NCBI GenBank assembly: GCA_003342895.1
Contig: PTFA01000024.1
Span: 2,211,592 to 2,275,591, forward strand
Direction of reading: 5' to 3'
DNA from: Casuarius casuarius
Taxonomy: Eukaryota; Chordata; Aves; Casuariiformes; Casuariidae
DNA length: 64,000 nucleotides
Made by a program: the position numbers and the translations under genes. Positions within the stretch are counted from its first letter, which is position 1. Each line of letters begins with the position of its first letter. Positions 51,801-64,000 of this stretch are shown here, one piece after another. The notes below the pieces were generated by a model that made no database searches, was not told the origin of the DNA, and saw only the letters and a program-made list of their open reading frames with translations.

Positions 51801-54800
51801 GTGCTCTAAACACTTGTCTATGAAATATTGGGTGTCTCTTTCCTCTAGTGCAAGTTCTCTAGCAGGAAATACTATATTCACTTTAGTGCCAGGAACAGTT
51901 TTTGAAAAGATTGTATTTTCTGTGTCAGAGAGACTCCATTCTGTCACCGATTGAAGACTATTTGAATTGACAGTACTTTCAACCATAGTGTACTTTTCTC
52001 CTTCATTAGAGTTTTTCATAGACTCCAGTGGAAGTATAGACAACTTTCTTCATTGCTAATATTGCCACAGTATAATACTTCAAAGAAGTTCTCTTGTAAT
52101 TGGTTGGATTCAGCTGAGATTTCAGTGGTAGATATTTCAGGCAACTTTTCTTCCTTTTTTGGTCTTGAATGAGCTGTGGACCATAACTCACTGTGATTTG
52201 TGAGCACAAAGCTGATGAATAACAAATTTAAGATCATCCTGTTAGTGAAAGATAAATTATGAAAGCCAGCAAGAGAGTCATCTTTTTAACAATATTTTTC
52301 CTGGATTGAGGTAATTTTGAGATTTGCTCTTTAAAGCTGATGAAGCAGAACATTTTTGTGTATTCGTTGACCATTCCTTCTCTTGTGTGACATGTGAGAT
52401 CCAATTCCAAAATTGAAGTGTCAGTAGCTGATCCATCACAATAAAATGTTCTTCTCCCTCCTTACCCATTAGAATGGAAGCTTTCTTGGGCAAGACACCC
52501 AGGTTATTACTTAAAAGGTGATTAAAAAACAAACCTGTCTGAATTGGTTCTGTAGTCTTACAGTTATTGTGGTGATTCTTAAGAGTGTAAATTTGCCAAG
52601 AGAATCAAGCTTGGTGAATAGTGCTTTGGTAGCGTACAACAGCCCTTGCCTAAGGTTGGACTCTGTAATACAGGCACATGGAACTACAAAACAGCACCTA
52701 CTTCTGTTACATGAACTATGGGTGTGACCGCAAGGCAGGCAAAAGAGGATCAGATACCAGCGAAGAGAGAGACTCAACGTTCATAAGAGGTTAAACAGGA
52801 CAGACTTAATAAAGGGTTTACACTACAGACTGCACAGGGAGTCCCAGGAACCGTAAGGAGGGGTTGCCGATGGGAGGCTGCTGCATGTGTCGGACGCACA
52901 GATCGGACGCTGGGCAGGACTCAACTCGTTCGTAAGGGCCCCCCTAAATCTGCTAGAACTATTTCCTTATCTCAGCTGTGCTAACCTTGAGAAACTACTG
53001 CCCGGGAAGCAGCTAGACATTGTTGACAAACGGGAATATGCATGCCTGGCCCTGTTGGGAGTTTGGTCAGTGCGTAGTTCCACACACTGGGCCTCCTACC
53101 ACGTGCTCTGCCAGTCACTGACTCCTCGCCAGGTCTTCTGCAGGTGTTCTCACTATCGTGGGGCTATTTTATATCATGGACATCTGTCTTCAGATACAAC
53201 AGTGAAGTGCTATGCTTGGTGTCATTCAGTTGGCTTGTGTGTACTGGAAAGTATATGAACAGACCTAAAAAAATGTATCTTTGTCTACTGAAGAACATAG
53301 GCTGTGATAAGTTTTAATTGCTGATAAAACACTGAGTTTAATCTTTGTTTAAATTATTACGTTTACATAGTTTAAAACATTGCCTTGGGCTGTTAATTTG
53401 GTGGAAAAATGCACACAATGTATGTGATATTTTCTGGAAATAATTTTTTCAATGAAAATCACCTTAAGATACTGATTTTTTTGTATAAAATATGCATTTT
53501 TGAGAGGGTGGAGTCTGGTTAGTTCTTTAGTTTAACTGGGGGAGGCAAAAGGGAAGCAGGAGAAACCTCCCCAGATCCCTTAAAAAAAAAAAAAAATTAT
53601 TTTAAATGCATGGAAAAAACTGATCAAATTGAATGCCTAAAATTATTAAATTCAAGTATTAGGTGCAAAACAATTCTTATGTTACGGAGAAGTAGTCACA
53701 AAGCATAAATATATTGGTGAATAGACAAGTTTAATTGTTTGGCCCCCTGTATGGATCTAAAGTTGTTCTGCAGCCTCCTTTCTGGTGGCTGTATAGCAAA
53801 CCAAGGGAGACTAGCCTCTGAAGGCTTCTTAGCCTCTGTGAGATCCTTCCCTTAGTGTGTCTGATACCCACTAAGTTGAGTGAAATTTGTGGAATTTCTG
53901 TACTGCTCCTTGCTTTTAGTTACTGAAAATATGGGTTCTGAAGCCTGACTTTAGAGCTGAGATTCTCATGAACTGAATGACTAAGTAGTCTGTAGCAGCT
54001 TGCAAATAAGGAAGTTGCAGAGGTTCCTGAACAGCTGGAGAACTTTTACAGCTTTGTGAGATGTCCGAAACTGACACAATGCTCAAGACCTTTGGGTGAC
54101 TGGAGAAACGATGCAGGAATCTCCTGGGCAGGAATCTGTAGTGCCTTTGAGTATGCCAACCGGGCATAAGCAGGAGCTGTGGAGAAACATCTTCAAGTGT
54201 GTCCCAGAATTTAAATAAATGACATCTAGGCAAGATGATAGTGAAGCAGTGAAACGTACTTTGTTGGAATACCTGGAGCAGTGAAATGTGCATGCAGGCC
54301 TTTAAGTGATATAATCAATTTTCAGATCGTTAAATCTTGTCTAGAGTGGTCTTTTCTAGAGTAGACTTAATTAAAATGGAAAAAGGTACCAGGTGGATGC
54401 AAAACATTTTATATTGGAAAAACTGTGTTTTGTGGATGTTGTCTGTAGGTAGTCAGACAAAGGAATTTTTTCCTGTTCTTCTCATAAAGAGACTGTTCAA
54501 TCTGAATGTAAGATATATCCAAACTCTTACCCTAGTATTTAGAAGACAGTATTCAGAATAGACTAGAATTCAGTATTTCAGTACTCAGAAATAGTTTTGC
54601 TCTGTATTTGTCATCGTTAAAGGCTTGTCTAAGATTTGATCCATAGTTGTCTTTGGTTGTGTGAGTGGGTTATGTGAGCTTATATGTAGTGGAAAGCATC
54701 TTCAACAGTTATGTTTATATATATACTGCAACTACAGTTCATTTAATCTTGGTTTTATAAATATGTTCTATAGAAAAGTTGGTTTTGTATAAACCTGATA

Positions 54801-57240
54801 GGAATATTAAGTCACAGATGTGGATGACTTCCTACATTTTATATGCTTGTTATGGTTGGATTTGACTTTTGGAATATAGTCCTCTATAGGGCACTGGCCC
54901 TATAGACTGCTTGGAAACTGTTTTGAAGTTGATGTACAACAATTCTCTGAAATGCAGCATACTTCTTCTATCCTGGATCAGAGAAACTTTTAATTAGGTG
55001 ACTATTAGTGTGTCCTTGTAGTGTTGTGCCACAGTCCATGCCATGTAAGAATTTTCTGTATTAATCTGAAATGGAAGCAGTAATTACCTATATGTGTAAT
55101 TTAGAGATCCTCAGGCAAACTTGAATACTGCAAAAACTACATGACTTTACTAGAAACTTGCATCATCATCACTAGAGCAGTTCGGGTATCTCTGTGTGCA
55201 TATCAAAGTCTAAAGGCTGCAAGATTCAGTGCTGTTGAAGTCTGATTTGGTATAATAGATTAATGGAGGGGATGCTGTATCTGAACAGTCTTTGTTTCCA
55301 CAGAAGTGAGTAAAGTCTGCTTGGCACGCTCAAGTTTCTCCTGTTGAGTAAAATCCTTAATATGGCACAGTTTGTCGTTTATAGGCAGAGCGTAGACTTT
55401 GTAGATACCAGCAGGTGTATTAGAGCTAGACAACTTAAGCAACTGCTGGTTTCCTGTCCAAAGCTAGAGAAGTGTCTATGCAGTCTTCACTGGTGTTCTT
55501 TAGCTTATGAGAGGTCCTGGAGTAGTTCAGGTGGGTCCTCTGATATCCTTGTATGACTGTGCTTTTTGTAGCTCCTGGTGTGTATTTGTAAGTATTTGGA
55601 TTGTTTCACGTATTGTTGACCTGTGTGATACAATGCTGTGAATACTAGTAATCTTGTCTTTAGAAAGTATACTTTCCTGTGACAACTATAATGAAATCTT
55701 GAGTCACTAGCTGGGATAGCTCTGAAAAAGCCCTGTACAGTAATGAATACCAGCAATACTATAGTGATACCATACTCCTCTTTGACTTTGCTAGTGGGAT
55801 ACTTGAAATCACTTTGAGACTGCTTTAACAGGTGCTGCAGCCCCAGAGGGTTGGTCTTTTTTTCCATTCCCTTTTCAGAACACAGTGGCAAGCTGAGACT
55901 AAGCACTCAGTATTTAGGGAGACACTCCTTTACCTGTTTTTGATCTGAAAGTGTCTTTAGCACTGTTCAGGTAGAAAGAGCTTTTAGAAGAAGTTCCTTC
56001 CTGTACCTCTAGCCCTTCATGGCTGGGAATTTGGCCAGACTTTGAGAGATGCCTTTAGAGGTGTTTTATTCTCAGTGCCTTTCCTTTTGACAGCTGCTGT
56101 TTTTGCTGGAGTCTGGAATTGCATCACCTTAGAGTATTAGGTATTAGATGACCAGTTTGGGATACACTCCTGAATGACAAAATGTTATTTCACTGTCTTT
56201 CTTTGTAGGCCTGTATCAACAATATACTTTTGCTTTCATTTCAAATGAAAGATTAGAGGGGAAGGCTTTTTTTTTTTTTTTTAATCTCTTAAAAACTGGG
56301 TTTGTGTCCTAACCTAGGTTAAGACACTTCAGGAACTTATCTGTCTTTTCAGTCTGGTTGTACATGTCTGTAATCATGTTTTAGATTCCCAAGACAGTTT
56401 TGCATATTTTGAAATGGAATTCTGTTGCTCAGAAAATATGGAGGAATTTCTATCATTGGGCAAAATTCTGTCTTTCAGCGGTATCAAGTTGTTCAGTATG
56501 TGCTTTGGTGATGATTACGGATCAGCAAGGGCGTTGAGCAGTTCAGTTGAACTCCAGCCTTGACATCAGAGCCATTTTAACATGATTAGGGTAGAGGGTG
56601 TCTGATTCTGTTCACCCAATTTTAAGTCTTTTCAGACACATCGTATTCAAACTCTGTTCAAAAGAAAGAAATCAAAGGTGGTTGTGTGTAAATTCCATGT
56701 CTGACATAAACTATCTTGTATCTTCTCATCTGTGCTCCATATAGAATGGTTAAAAGCTGCATAGGTACCAGGTGAAGATTAACAGAAGTTACAGATTACT
56801 GATTGGCCCTGTTTTACTAAGTTGATAAAAGGACAATTTTTGTCCATGCTTTACAACCCAGGACGCCACTGGCTAATGCTTTTGTGTTTAGATGAAGAGC
56901 TTCATTTGTTTAACTTCTGTTACATACCTCTGAACTCTTGACTTTCCACTGTGGTGTCTAAGGTCCGGATCTCTTCTGTAAGTATTCAAATGAAATAGTC
57001 ACCTCCATTTAAAATATTCCTGTGATAGCTATGTGTATTTGACATCTTGATTTCTGAAGAAAGACTGCTTGGTTTCTTTACAGTTCTTTGAGGTACTGTA
57101 TGACCCAACTAACTCTTTCCACTGATACTAACTAAGTTAGTACCTGGCACCTGGTTTCTTTATTGGTGAGGGAAGTGAGCCTGCTTTGCCATTTATATCC
57201 TTAGCTAAGAAAGCCTGCCAGCAAAAATAATCCGATCTCA
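48818..57240 (-). pseudogene. Large decayed retrocopy of an unidentified long protein, antisense inside AUH intron 3
   Basis: On the minus strand, protein-like segments follow one another in shifting frames, broken by stops. From the 5' side: near 57100-57000 KPSSLSSEIKMSNTHSYHR; near 56450-56370 SEQQNSISKYAKLSWESKT; near 56130-56050 KTAAVKRKGTENKTPLKASL; near 55380-55290 DFTQQEKLERAKQTLLTSVE; near 53830 DLTEAKKPSEASLPWF; near 52450 DQLLTLQFWNWISHVTQEKE; 52237-52060; 51870 ARELALEERDTQYFIDKCLE; 51760 DVPDKPDDEDHLASQIKDAR, with a stop at 51658. The composition (Ser, Glu, Lys, Gln) suits a long, partly disordered protein. A 2.8-kb UTR-like tail follows, with AATAAA at 48844-48839 and 15 A at 48832-48818. 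No introns are evident, so a processed pseudogene is most likely. The parent was not identified; the coding part would exceed 1,500 aa. The 5' edge is uncertain, and no target-site duplication was proved. Confidence 0.55.
52705..53190. mobile_element. GC-richer insertion, possible solo LTR (orientation unsure)
   Basis: The block is clearly richer in G+C and CpG than its flanks. It begins TGTTACATGAAC, which on the minus strand is an LTR-like end reading ...CATGTAACA. It interrupts the protein-like remnants of the surrounding pseudogene (52.70 kb and 53.70 kb sides). AATAAA and TATA-like strings occur (near 52812 and 53168), but their spacing does not fit a standard LTR well. No matching right terminus or target duplication was found. 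Sequence to about 53650 may also belong to the insertion. Confidence 0.35.
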
Positions 57241-60200
57241 TGTGCTTGGTGGTGGTGTGTGCTGGAAATAGAATACACGTGCGCAACACATGTCAGAAAT
57301 AGTCACTGCATGGTAAAGAACCATTTTTTCCACATGCTTTTGAGTAAAATAAAATGATTGTGTAGCAGAGGTACTTAGATTTCTATCTGAAGCTAAGGCA
57401 TTTTCGTTTTAAGTCAATTTACAACAGTTAGTTTCATATCTGCTTCCTTCTGTAAATGGCACAGAACAGCATATAATGAAACATACATGTGCGCTAATTG
57501 CCATAAATATGAAGGGAAACTTCCAACAATTCTTTAAAATCACTTGTTCCTCTCCTTTTCTCCTGTCTTTGCCTGCCACTTACGCAGGTTTCCTCCAGAA
57601 CACTTTTGTTATAGTTTTACTGTAATAAAAATTGGTATTTTTTTGCTGCCTGTAGGTTGGACCTGCAACTCTTGAAACCTAGAGGAAAACAAAATAATTG
57701 AATTTGCAGGAATGTAAAACAGAGCTGCCTATGTATTCATGGTTATAGTGTGTTTTTGCAGTGATGTAGCTAAAAATAGATACTTGGTCCTAATGAAAAT
57801 GGCATGAATCTCACATGTAGCTTACCAAAACAGTCAGTAGGCATTTGTTTTGTACCTGTCAAAACGAGTTACCTTTGTAAAAGCAATACAGGTGATAAGA
57901 AAATGAAGACATTTTGAAATTTCTCTTTAAATCATTTTCTTCTTGTAAAACTTATTTTTTCCTGTTTATGAGTTGATCCCGTATGTATGTTTTAATAAGT
58001 AGAAATATAACATGAACTTTAGTATATGCACATCAGACAGTAAAAGCTATTGTAACTATTTTATTGTCTTACACCAAAAGAAAATTTTTTTAAAAAATGC
58101 TATCACTGTTAGTCAGATCCTACCTGTTTTAGTCAATATATAGTCTCAAGACAGCTATTCATTCAGAAAAAGGTATAGATAGTTTCCTATAATGTCCCCC
58201 ATCTTTTTTCAATTTTACGTCAGTAGCTTATATAAATAGGCAGCAGAGCTTTGTAGGATATAAGAAATTTAAGCCTAAAATAGCCTCTTGTTGCTTGATA
58301 TTCTAACATTTCTTTGTAGAGTTCCCATCACCAGCTGGAACTTTGTATGTGGATGGACATGATTTTCAAGTGATTGAACTCTAGACTCAAATACCACAAA
58401 CTTGTATAATTTGTTAAGCCCCTCCAGATGGCAGGTAACATTCCAGCGTTAGATCTCCTTTCCCTTCCTTTCTTTCTCCAAAGTAAATTGCTGGCAAGTC
58501 TATGGGATTGTCTTTTAAAAATAGAAGAGATCAAATATCTCTGAAGTATTTTAAAATAACAAGCCCATAGAAAATAGAATTGAGTTTGCAATATTGGTGC
58601 TGCAAATGGATTCAATGGATGGGAAATTGTACTATTTGCAAGCATTTTCATTTATTTCCCTGTGTCAGTTCCAAGCGTGTGGGGACAGTGGGAATAAGGG
58701 AAAGTACTGCTTGTGAGCAGGTTAACTCAGTGCTTATGAGAAATAGACTTGCAGCTGCTCTTTTCCTGTCTGACTTTCTCATGAACAAAGCATAATTAAG
58801 AGACGTTCCTGCTCATGGCTCAGATGCTTACTACTCCTTACATTCGCACAGCACTGCGTGGCATGGCAAGACTTTGGCCTTGAATGCTAGCCCAATACTA
58901 ATATGAGCCAGAGATTTTTGTGCAGGGATGCCAGCCGTTTTAATGCCCCCTTTTTTTTTCTTGAGTTGAAGATTTAAGCTTTCTGAATAGACCAAAGTTG
59001 AGCTCCATGTCCTTAACCTTGAAGCCTTTTCTTCTCCTATTTCAGTTTTCCCACAAATGTCCTCGTTCTTTTCACCTGTTGTAGCTTGAAAAAGTTCCTA
59101 GTCAAAATCTGTAGTCACCTCTTCTAATCTTTCTAAAAGTCACTACTTCTAATCTTTCATCAGGTTTGTGTGTCGTGAGACACTCATTGAGAGAGGTAAC
59201 AAGTCATGATTAATTATTGAGATGTGTCCATTCCTTTTCTTTTGTTATTATATCTATTTTTTTCAAGGTGTATTAAATTTTCATATGCTGCATGTTTTGT
59301 TTACCTGTTCAAATGTCCTACTGAAAGCATGATTTGCTACATATCTGCATAGTATATGTTATCACTGAACCTTGACCTACTGGAAGTTTTCAGGTAATAT
59401 CCCAGAGTGACTAATACTGGTCATAGAAAAAATATGAAAACAAAAAAAAAACCCAAAACCCCAACAAGCAACCGGTGATGCCTTTCAAAGCATGGGACAG
59501 GATGGAAGGAAAATTAGTTGAATGTTTCTAATGTAAAAGAAACAAGACTTCCTTGGGCCTTCATCTACATTCAGATGATAAAATAGTTCAAATCATGTGG
59601 TTTTTCTCAGGAAAAGCTCCTCCTTTCTTTAACAGGATTTATGCCTGAATAAGGACTTCAGGATTTCTTTAGAAGAGATTCTGACTTTCCCTTTTTTACC
59701 GCATAACACACTTCCTCTTTTTCTATTTACAGATCATAAAACTGTGTGTGCTATTAGTTAACTATTTTTGTAATTATTACTAATCAAAATAGATATACCC
59801 GGCAGTATCAATTCCGTTTAACTTTTTTTTTTTTTTCTTTCCTCGCTAACATGCTTCCAGTGGCCAGATGTACAATATATGCAAAACACTTGACTTGGTC
59901 ACCTGTAATAACACAATGAAAGATCTTTTCTCTCTCTCTCTCTGAGTGTGTGTGTGTGTGTGTGTGTGAGTGACAGAGAGAGAGAGAGAGAGAACTTGAT
60001 TTACTGGAAATCAAGGTGGAACCAACAGTGAGTTGCTCAAGATTTTGATTCTGTTCATATTTCTTTGGATTGCACGCTTCATACCAATTACTAAGAATAT
60101 TCAGTCTGAATATCACCCTTCAGTTAAAGAAGAAAGATGGAGAACCTCAACATTAGCAAGTTTTAACAGTGTTCACTTATGAATTGGAAGTCAGAAAGCA

Positions 60201-63200
60201 GTATGTGTGACCTGTGATTATTGGATTACATGTCAGTAGACTTTGCAAAGATATTGCGAGTGATACAAATGAGATGCTGTGCCATTTTAATGCTATTTTT
60301 TCAGTGGTGTTAAAATATCTCTGCACTTTCATTCTGTTGACTAATTATTTTTTTAGTTCTAAACTTAATAAAACCAAGAGTTTTGATGCTGGACTCTTCA
60401 GAGGGTTTTGATATACAAGGTGTAAAATAAAAAAAAACACAAAGAGCGATTCCACACTTAGTTGGAAACTAATCAGTAGCGTAAAAAATGCAGCTTATGC
60501 AGTTGTCTAATTTAAACTATTATATTCTGTATAAGACCTCAGTTATGTTTCATGACCAGAAAAGAAAAGCACACCATGTTACAGATATAATGTAGAAGTT
60601 CTCTGAGTGAAGGCTGAATTTGAAAATGAAAAATGGTTTGAGGAAGTTGGGTGTTCAGAATATCAGAATGACTGGATTAAAGAAATACTTCTGTAATGCT
60701 TATTGTGGAAATAACTTAGAAATACAAGCAGTATAGGAAGTAGCTTTACTTTTCTCTTTCTTTCTAAAAGTTCTGTGTTGAATAGTACTTGCAACATATG
60801 TTTCTTTTCATTAAATGCTCACATTTTGAGGTTGCCGTGATTTGAGGTATAAGCCCATAGTCTTACAGTCGGTAAGGACTGTTGTATGAGATGTGCTTTG
60901 GAGATTGGGAGAAACAGGTTTTGTCATGATTGGATCGTTCTAGGGGGTCTGTGTCTGTGGTTCCTAAAGAGATTATAGCTAGGCTTCATTGCTGCCACTT
61001 GTCTCCTCCTCCTGGATCTTTTCCACTGATTTCATGTCCATCTGACAGTCAAGGATGATGCAGCCTCTGGGCCTGTCTTCTGCCAGGGCTAATTTGCTAG
61101 CCTGGCAGAGGTTAAGTGAGGCATGGCACAGAATCTGAGCTAATATTGGCATAGTTACCTGTTTCCAAACAGTAAGTTACAATGTTTGGTAGTAGAGGCA
61201 TAGGGTATGGCTGAGGTAGTTGTTGAATGATGGAAGTGTCACAAAAAAAAGGTAGTGTTTGGGGGGAGAAAAGTGTTGTGCTTCTGTTTTTCAAGAGGGG
61301 AGAGATCAAAATCCTCGCAGAGACTCTACCTGAATTAGCAGGTTGGCCTCAAAGAAAGGCTTGGGCTTCAAAGGCAAGCAGAAGTGTTGTACTTTCTGAA
61401 ATATCCCATTTGTGGGAATTTATGTATCAGTTAATGCCTTAAATATATGGATGTGGGTGTAAATTATTGCAAATGAGGGATAACCTGTAGCCGTGGAGCT
61501 GCAAGACTGCTACCTTACAGGGAAGAATGCTCACGACCGGCATCCTGCCACAGGCTCTAATGCAGAAGAGTTATCGCACTGCAGAAATTTTGTTTGTTCT
61601 TTGCTGTTTGATGGTTTTGAGGAACTTTTTTTGTGACAGACGGAACATGCAAAAAGTGCAGATGATCCAAGTCATGCTTGCAACCTAATATGAGAGCAAA
61701 TCATATGTGGAAGAGTATCAGTAGGGACTGAAAAGTGCCGGAAGTTTTGACTTTGAAGTTATTTGAAGTTTAGAGAACTCCGAGAATGTAAAGCTCTGCA
61801 CCAAAAAGGAATTGTTTTACTTACATCATTTAAAATACTTTGTTATGCAGGGAGCAAACATAGCATCCCTCATTATCAAACTGCTTTTCTCTTGACTACA
61901 CTGACTGCAACCAGCCTCCTTCTCGTACTATTTTGTTAAAGAAATTTAGCACATGCTAAAGTTGCATGTAAACACACTTTTCTTTGTAGGCAGTTCAGGT
62001 GGTGCAGGCAAAAATTCTTGTCTATAATAGCTTGCGACACGATTAATGTTTGCTGATGTACTGACTGTTGTCGATTTAAAAACAAATGATTACTAGAGAA
62101 AATAGACAGTTGCTATTAAGTTATGATAGATTAATTATAAAGTCAGCTGCTTTAAAACTTTGTGATAACCGTTTCTCATGAACCATTTTCTTAGACAAAA
62201 TGAAAACCTTATTTAATAGAAAATTATGAAAATCTGTCGTAACAGTCGTAGTATGTTTGTCTTTCAGTCTCTGTTGCTTTGTGACACAACCCAACCAGAT
62301 AGGCCCAGGGTCAAGGTCTGCCTTTTTAGCTGGTGACCCTTTGTTTATAGCTCTTTGAGGCTTCTGAGCCAGCTTTTAAGTCTCCATTAATATGTTGTAC
62401 ATTAACTTACTCTTAAGGCTGAGTCCCGTGTAAATGTACATGTCCTTAATCTTTTGTTTTTCGTACGTAAAGTGTTATAATTTATTCCTAATGATCATGA
62501 GCACATGTACTCTTATTTTACTCATTTCAAATCATTCTGGATCTGCATAATGTAATTAATTTCTAAGAATTATGCATGCCTGAAAAATTGAGTTCTGAAT
62601 ACCTATAGCCTTTGGAGTGTTTCTCCTTTCCTTTTTGTATGAGAAGTGTTAGGCACTTGCAAATGTTTTGTGGTACATTACTGTCTTCTTTACCTTTTGT
62701 GTTTTTTGTTTCCTACCTAATTTGCTTGATAATGTTTTCTTCTTTTGCTGTTGTTCTTAAGCCTAGTATGAAATGCGCTAAAATATGTACATAGCCAAGT
62801 CATACTGGCCACTTAAAAGGACTGATCATTTCTTTAATTTCAAATTAAAAAACAATTATCCAGAAAAATTTAAACTTTAAGAGGATATGAGAGCTTGGAT
62901 GAAACTTTATGGAGAGTGAGAGAAAATGTCCTGGAATTCCTTCCTCATTGAAAATGTTGAGATACCCTATAGCACAGGCAAAGTTAATGTAAATCTTAAA
63001 TTTACATCTGTCCTAAAAGAATAAGAAAACAGAACAATTACAGAAAGTCTTGTATTGCCAACAACACATTGTTGTCATAGAGACACAACTCTGAGGAAAT
63101 AACCATTTAATGTAAATTTTACCTGTTACTTTTACATGCTTGATTTGCAGTTTAAAATATGAAAACTAAGCAGAAAAGGCAGAGAGCAAGTTGTACTGCT

Positions 63201-63599
63201 TTATGGGGAAAATCTTCTTTTCAGTGGTACTTGTAAAAGAAGCAGATCCTCAAGAGCAAATTGTTAACAGTTCTTCATCCTTAACTCTCAAATCTCTTAT
63301 GTAGCAATTAAAAAAAAAAAAAATTCTTTTACTGATGTTTCATTTCTTAATGTTCTCAAATAGTACCAGAGTTATAAATACTGGCAAAGGAGTCTATTTG
63401 AATACAAAATCTTTTAAATATTCATGAATACACTAGTGTGTTCAACACATTATTAGTTTATTTTGTGTGTTGTGTAGTTTTCCAAACATGCAAAGATGTG
63501 AACATTCCTTTTTATTCTTAAAAAGAAAAGCTTTCTTTCTGTCTTTTAATCTTGCAAATACGTTTTATAATTTTCGAGTCATTTGTTCACCTTACCCTT
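57241..63599 (+). other. AUH: AUH intron 3, distal part
   Basis: No AUH exon or other gene is recognised. The stretch is AT-rich with short open frames, a (TC)(TG)(AG) compound microsatellite at 59928-59993, a T run at 59823-59836 and an A run at 63310-63323. Exon 4 is presumed to lie beyond 64000. Confidence 0.6.
59928..59993. repeat. Compound microsatellite (TC)n-(TG)n-(AG)n
   Basis: TCTCTC..., then GTGTGT..., then GAGAGA... in one block. The first and last arms are complementary, so the block can fold with the TG run as loop; the homopurine-homopyrimidine arms could also form a triplex. Confidence 0.95.
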
Positions 63600-64000
63600 G
63601 TAAAAGGGGATGGACTCCGAAAGAAGAATATAGAAATATTGCTTGGGTGTGCAGAGGTCTTGTTAGGAAGGAAGAAGGTCAGCTGGAGCTTAAACTGGTA
63701 ACAGGTGTCAAGAACAACAAGAAGGGCTTCTTCAGGTATGTTAGTAGCAAGCAGAAGTACAGGGAAGATGTAGGTCCACTGCTGAATTGGACACACATTG
63801 CATAACTCTACAGGGATCTGATGGGATGCTTCTGAGAGTGCTAAAAGAGTTGCCTGACCAACAGACCCACCATCTATCATCTTTGAAAGATCCTGGAAGA
63901 CCCAGGCAGTTGGAAAAGGGCAAATATTATCTGCATCTGCAAAAAAGACAACTTGGGAAACTACAGACCAGTCAGCCTCACTTCAGTCCCTCCAAAAATT
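63600..64000 (+). mobile_element. CR1 LINE fragment, avian type (continues past the window)
   Basis: The + strand encodes CR1 ORF2 text just before the reverse transcriptase: RKEEGQLELKLVTGVKNNKK, then GFFRYVSSKQKYREDVGPLLN. After an apparent internal deletion near 63790-63810 it resumes with GATGGGATGCTTCTGAGAGT. It then reaches the RT entry motif: GTTGGAAAAGGGCAAATATT, then GGGAAACTACAGACCAGTCAGC, encoding GNYRPVSLTS-like residues. The N-terminal half of the element is missing and frames are broken, so it is inactive. It is more bird-like and less decayed than the 19-20.7 kb copy. Confidence 0.88.

Noticed and set aside
55930..55960. GATCTGAAAG text considered as AUH exon 4 (ADLKE)
   Set aside because: The following codons do not continue the AUH sequence and no phase-1 acceptor precedes it.

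Overview
The window looks like a piece of a sauropsid, most likely avian, nuclear chromosome. It is AT-rich and gene-poor, with multi-exon genes, long introns and GT-AG splice sites. The interspersed repeats I recognise are mainly CR1-type LINEs, including a bird-like CR1 at the right edge. Two protein-coding genes are recognisable, both on the + strand and in the order NFIL3 then AUH. The same neighbours in the same relative orientation occur on human chromosome 9q22, a block expected to be Z-linked in birds (inference; nothing in the sequence proves Z linkage).

Layout. 1-6110: non-coding DNA upstream of the NFIL3 coding exon, probably the end of a 5'-UTR intron. 6111-about 7815: the single NFIL3 coding exon (458 aa bZIP repressor) and a short 3' UTR. 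About 7816-35400: a 27-kb intergenic desert with simple repeats and a long, eroded CR1-like LINE at about 18.95-20.75 kb. 35410-36130: a CpG island that holds the AUH promoter and first coding exon; a 115-bp run of N lies just after exon 1. 35872-44781: AUH intron 1, with an ancient MIR/core-SINE-like relic. 44782-45034: AUH exons 2 and 3, separated by a 97-bp intron. 45035-64000: AUH intron 3, which continues past the window. AUH exons 4 onward are not visible here.

The most unusual feature is on the minus strand inside AUH intron 3. From about 57.2 kb down to 51.66 kb, protein-like segments follow one another but are broken by frameshifts and stops. A long 3'-UTR-like tail follows, ending in AATAAA and a 15-nt poly(A) at 48.82 kb. 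This reads as a large, old processed pseudogene (retrocopy) of a long Ser/Glu/Lys-rich protein that I could not identify. A GC-richer, possibly LTR-derived block near 52.7-53.2 kb seems to have inserted into it. Such retrocopies are rare in birds because CR1 reverse transcriptase does not normally copy polyadenylated mRNAs.

NFIL3 and AUH are syntenic neighbours, not a functional operon. NFIL3 is a nuclear repressor (circadian, immune). AUH is a mitochondrial leucine-catabolism hydratase with RNA-binding activity. Exons were placed by recall of the human proteins and by splice-site logic; no search was run.
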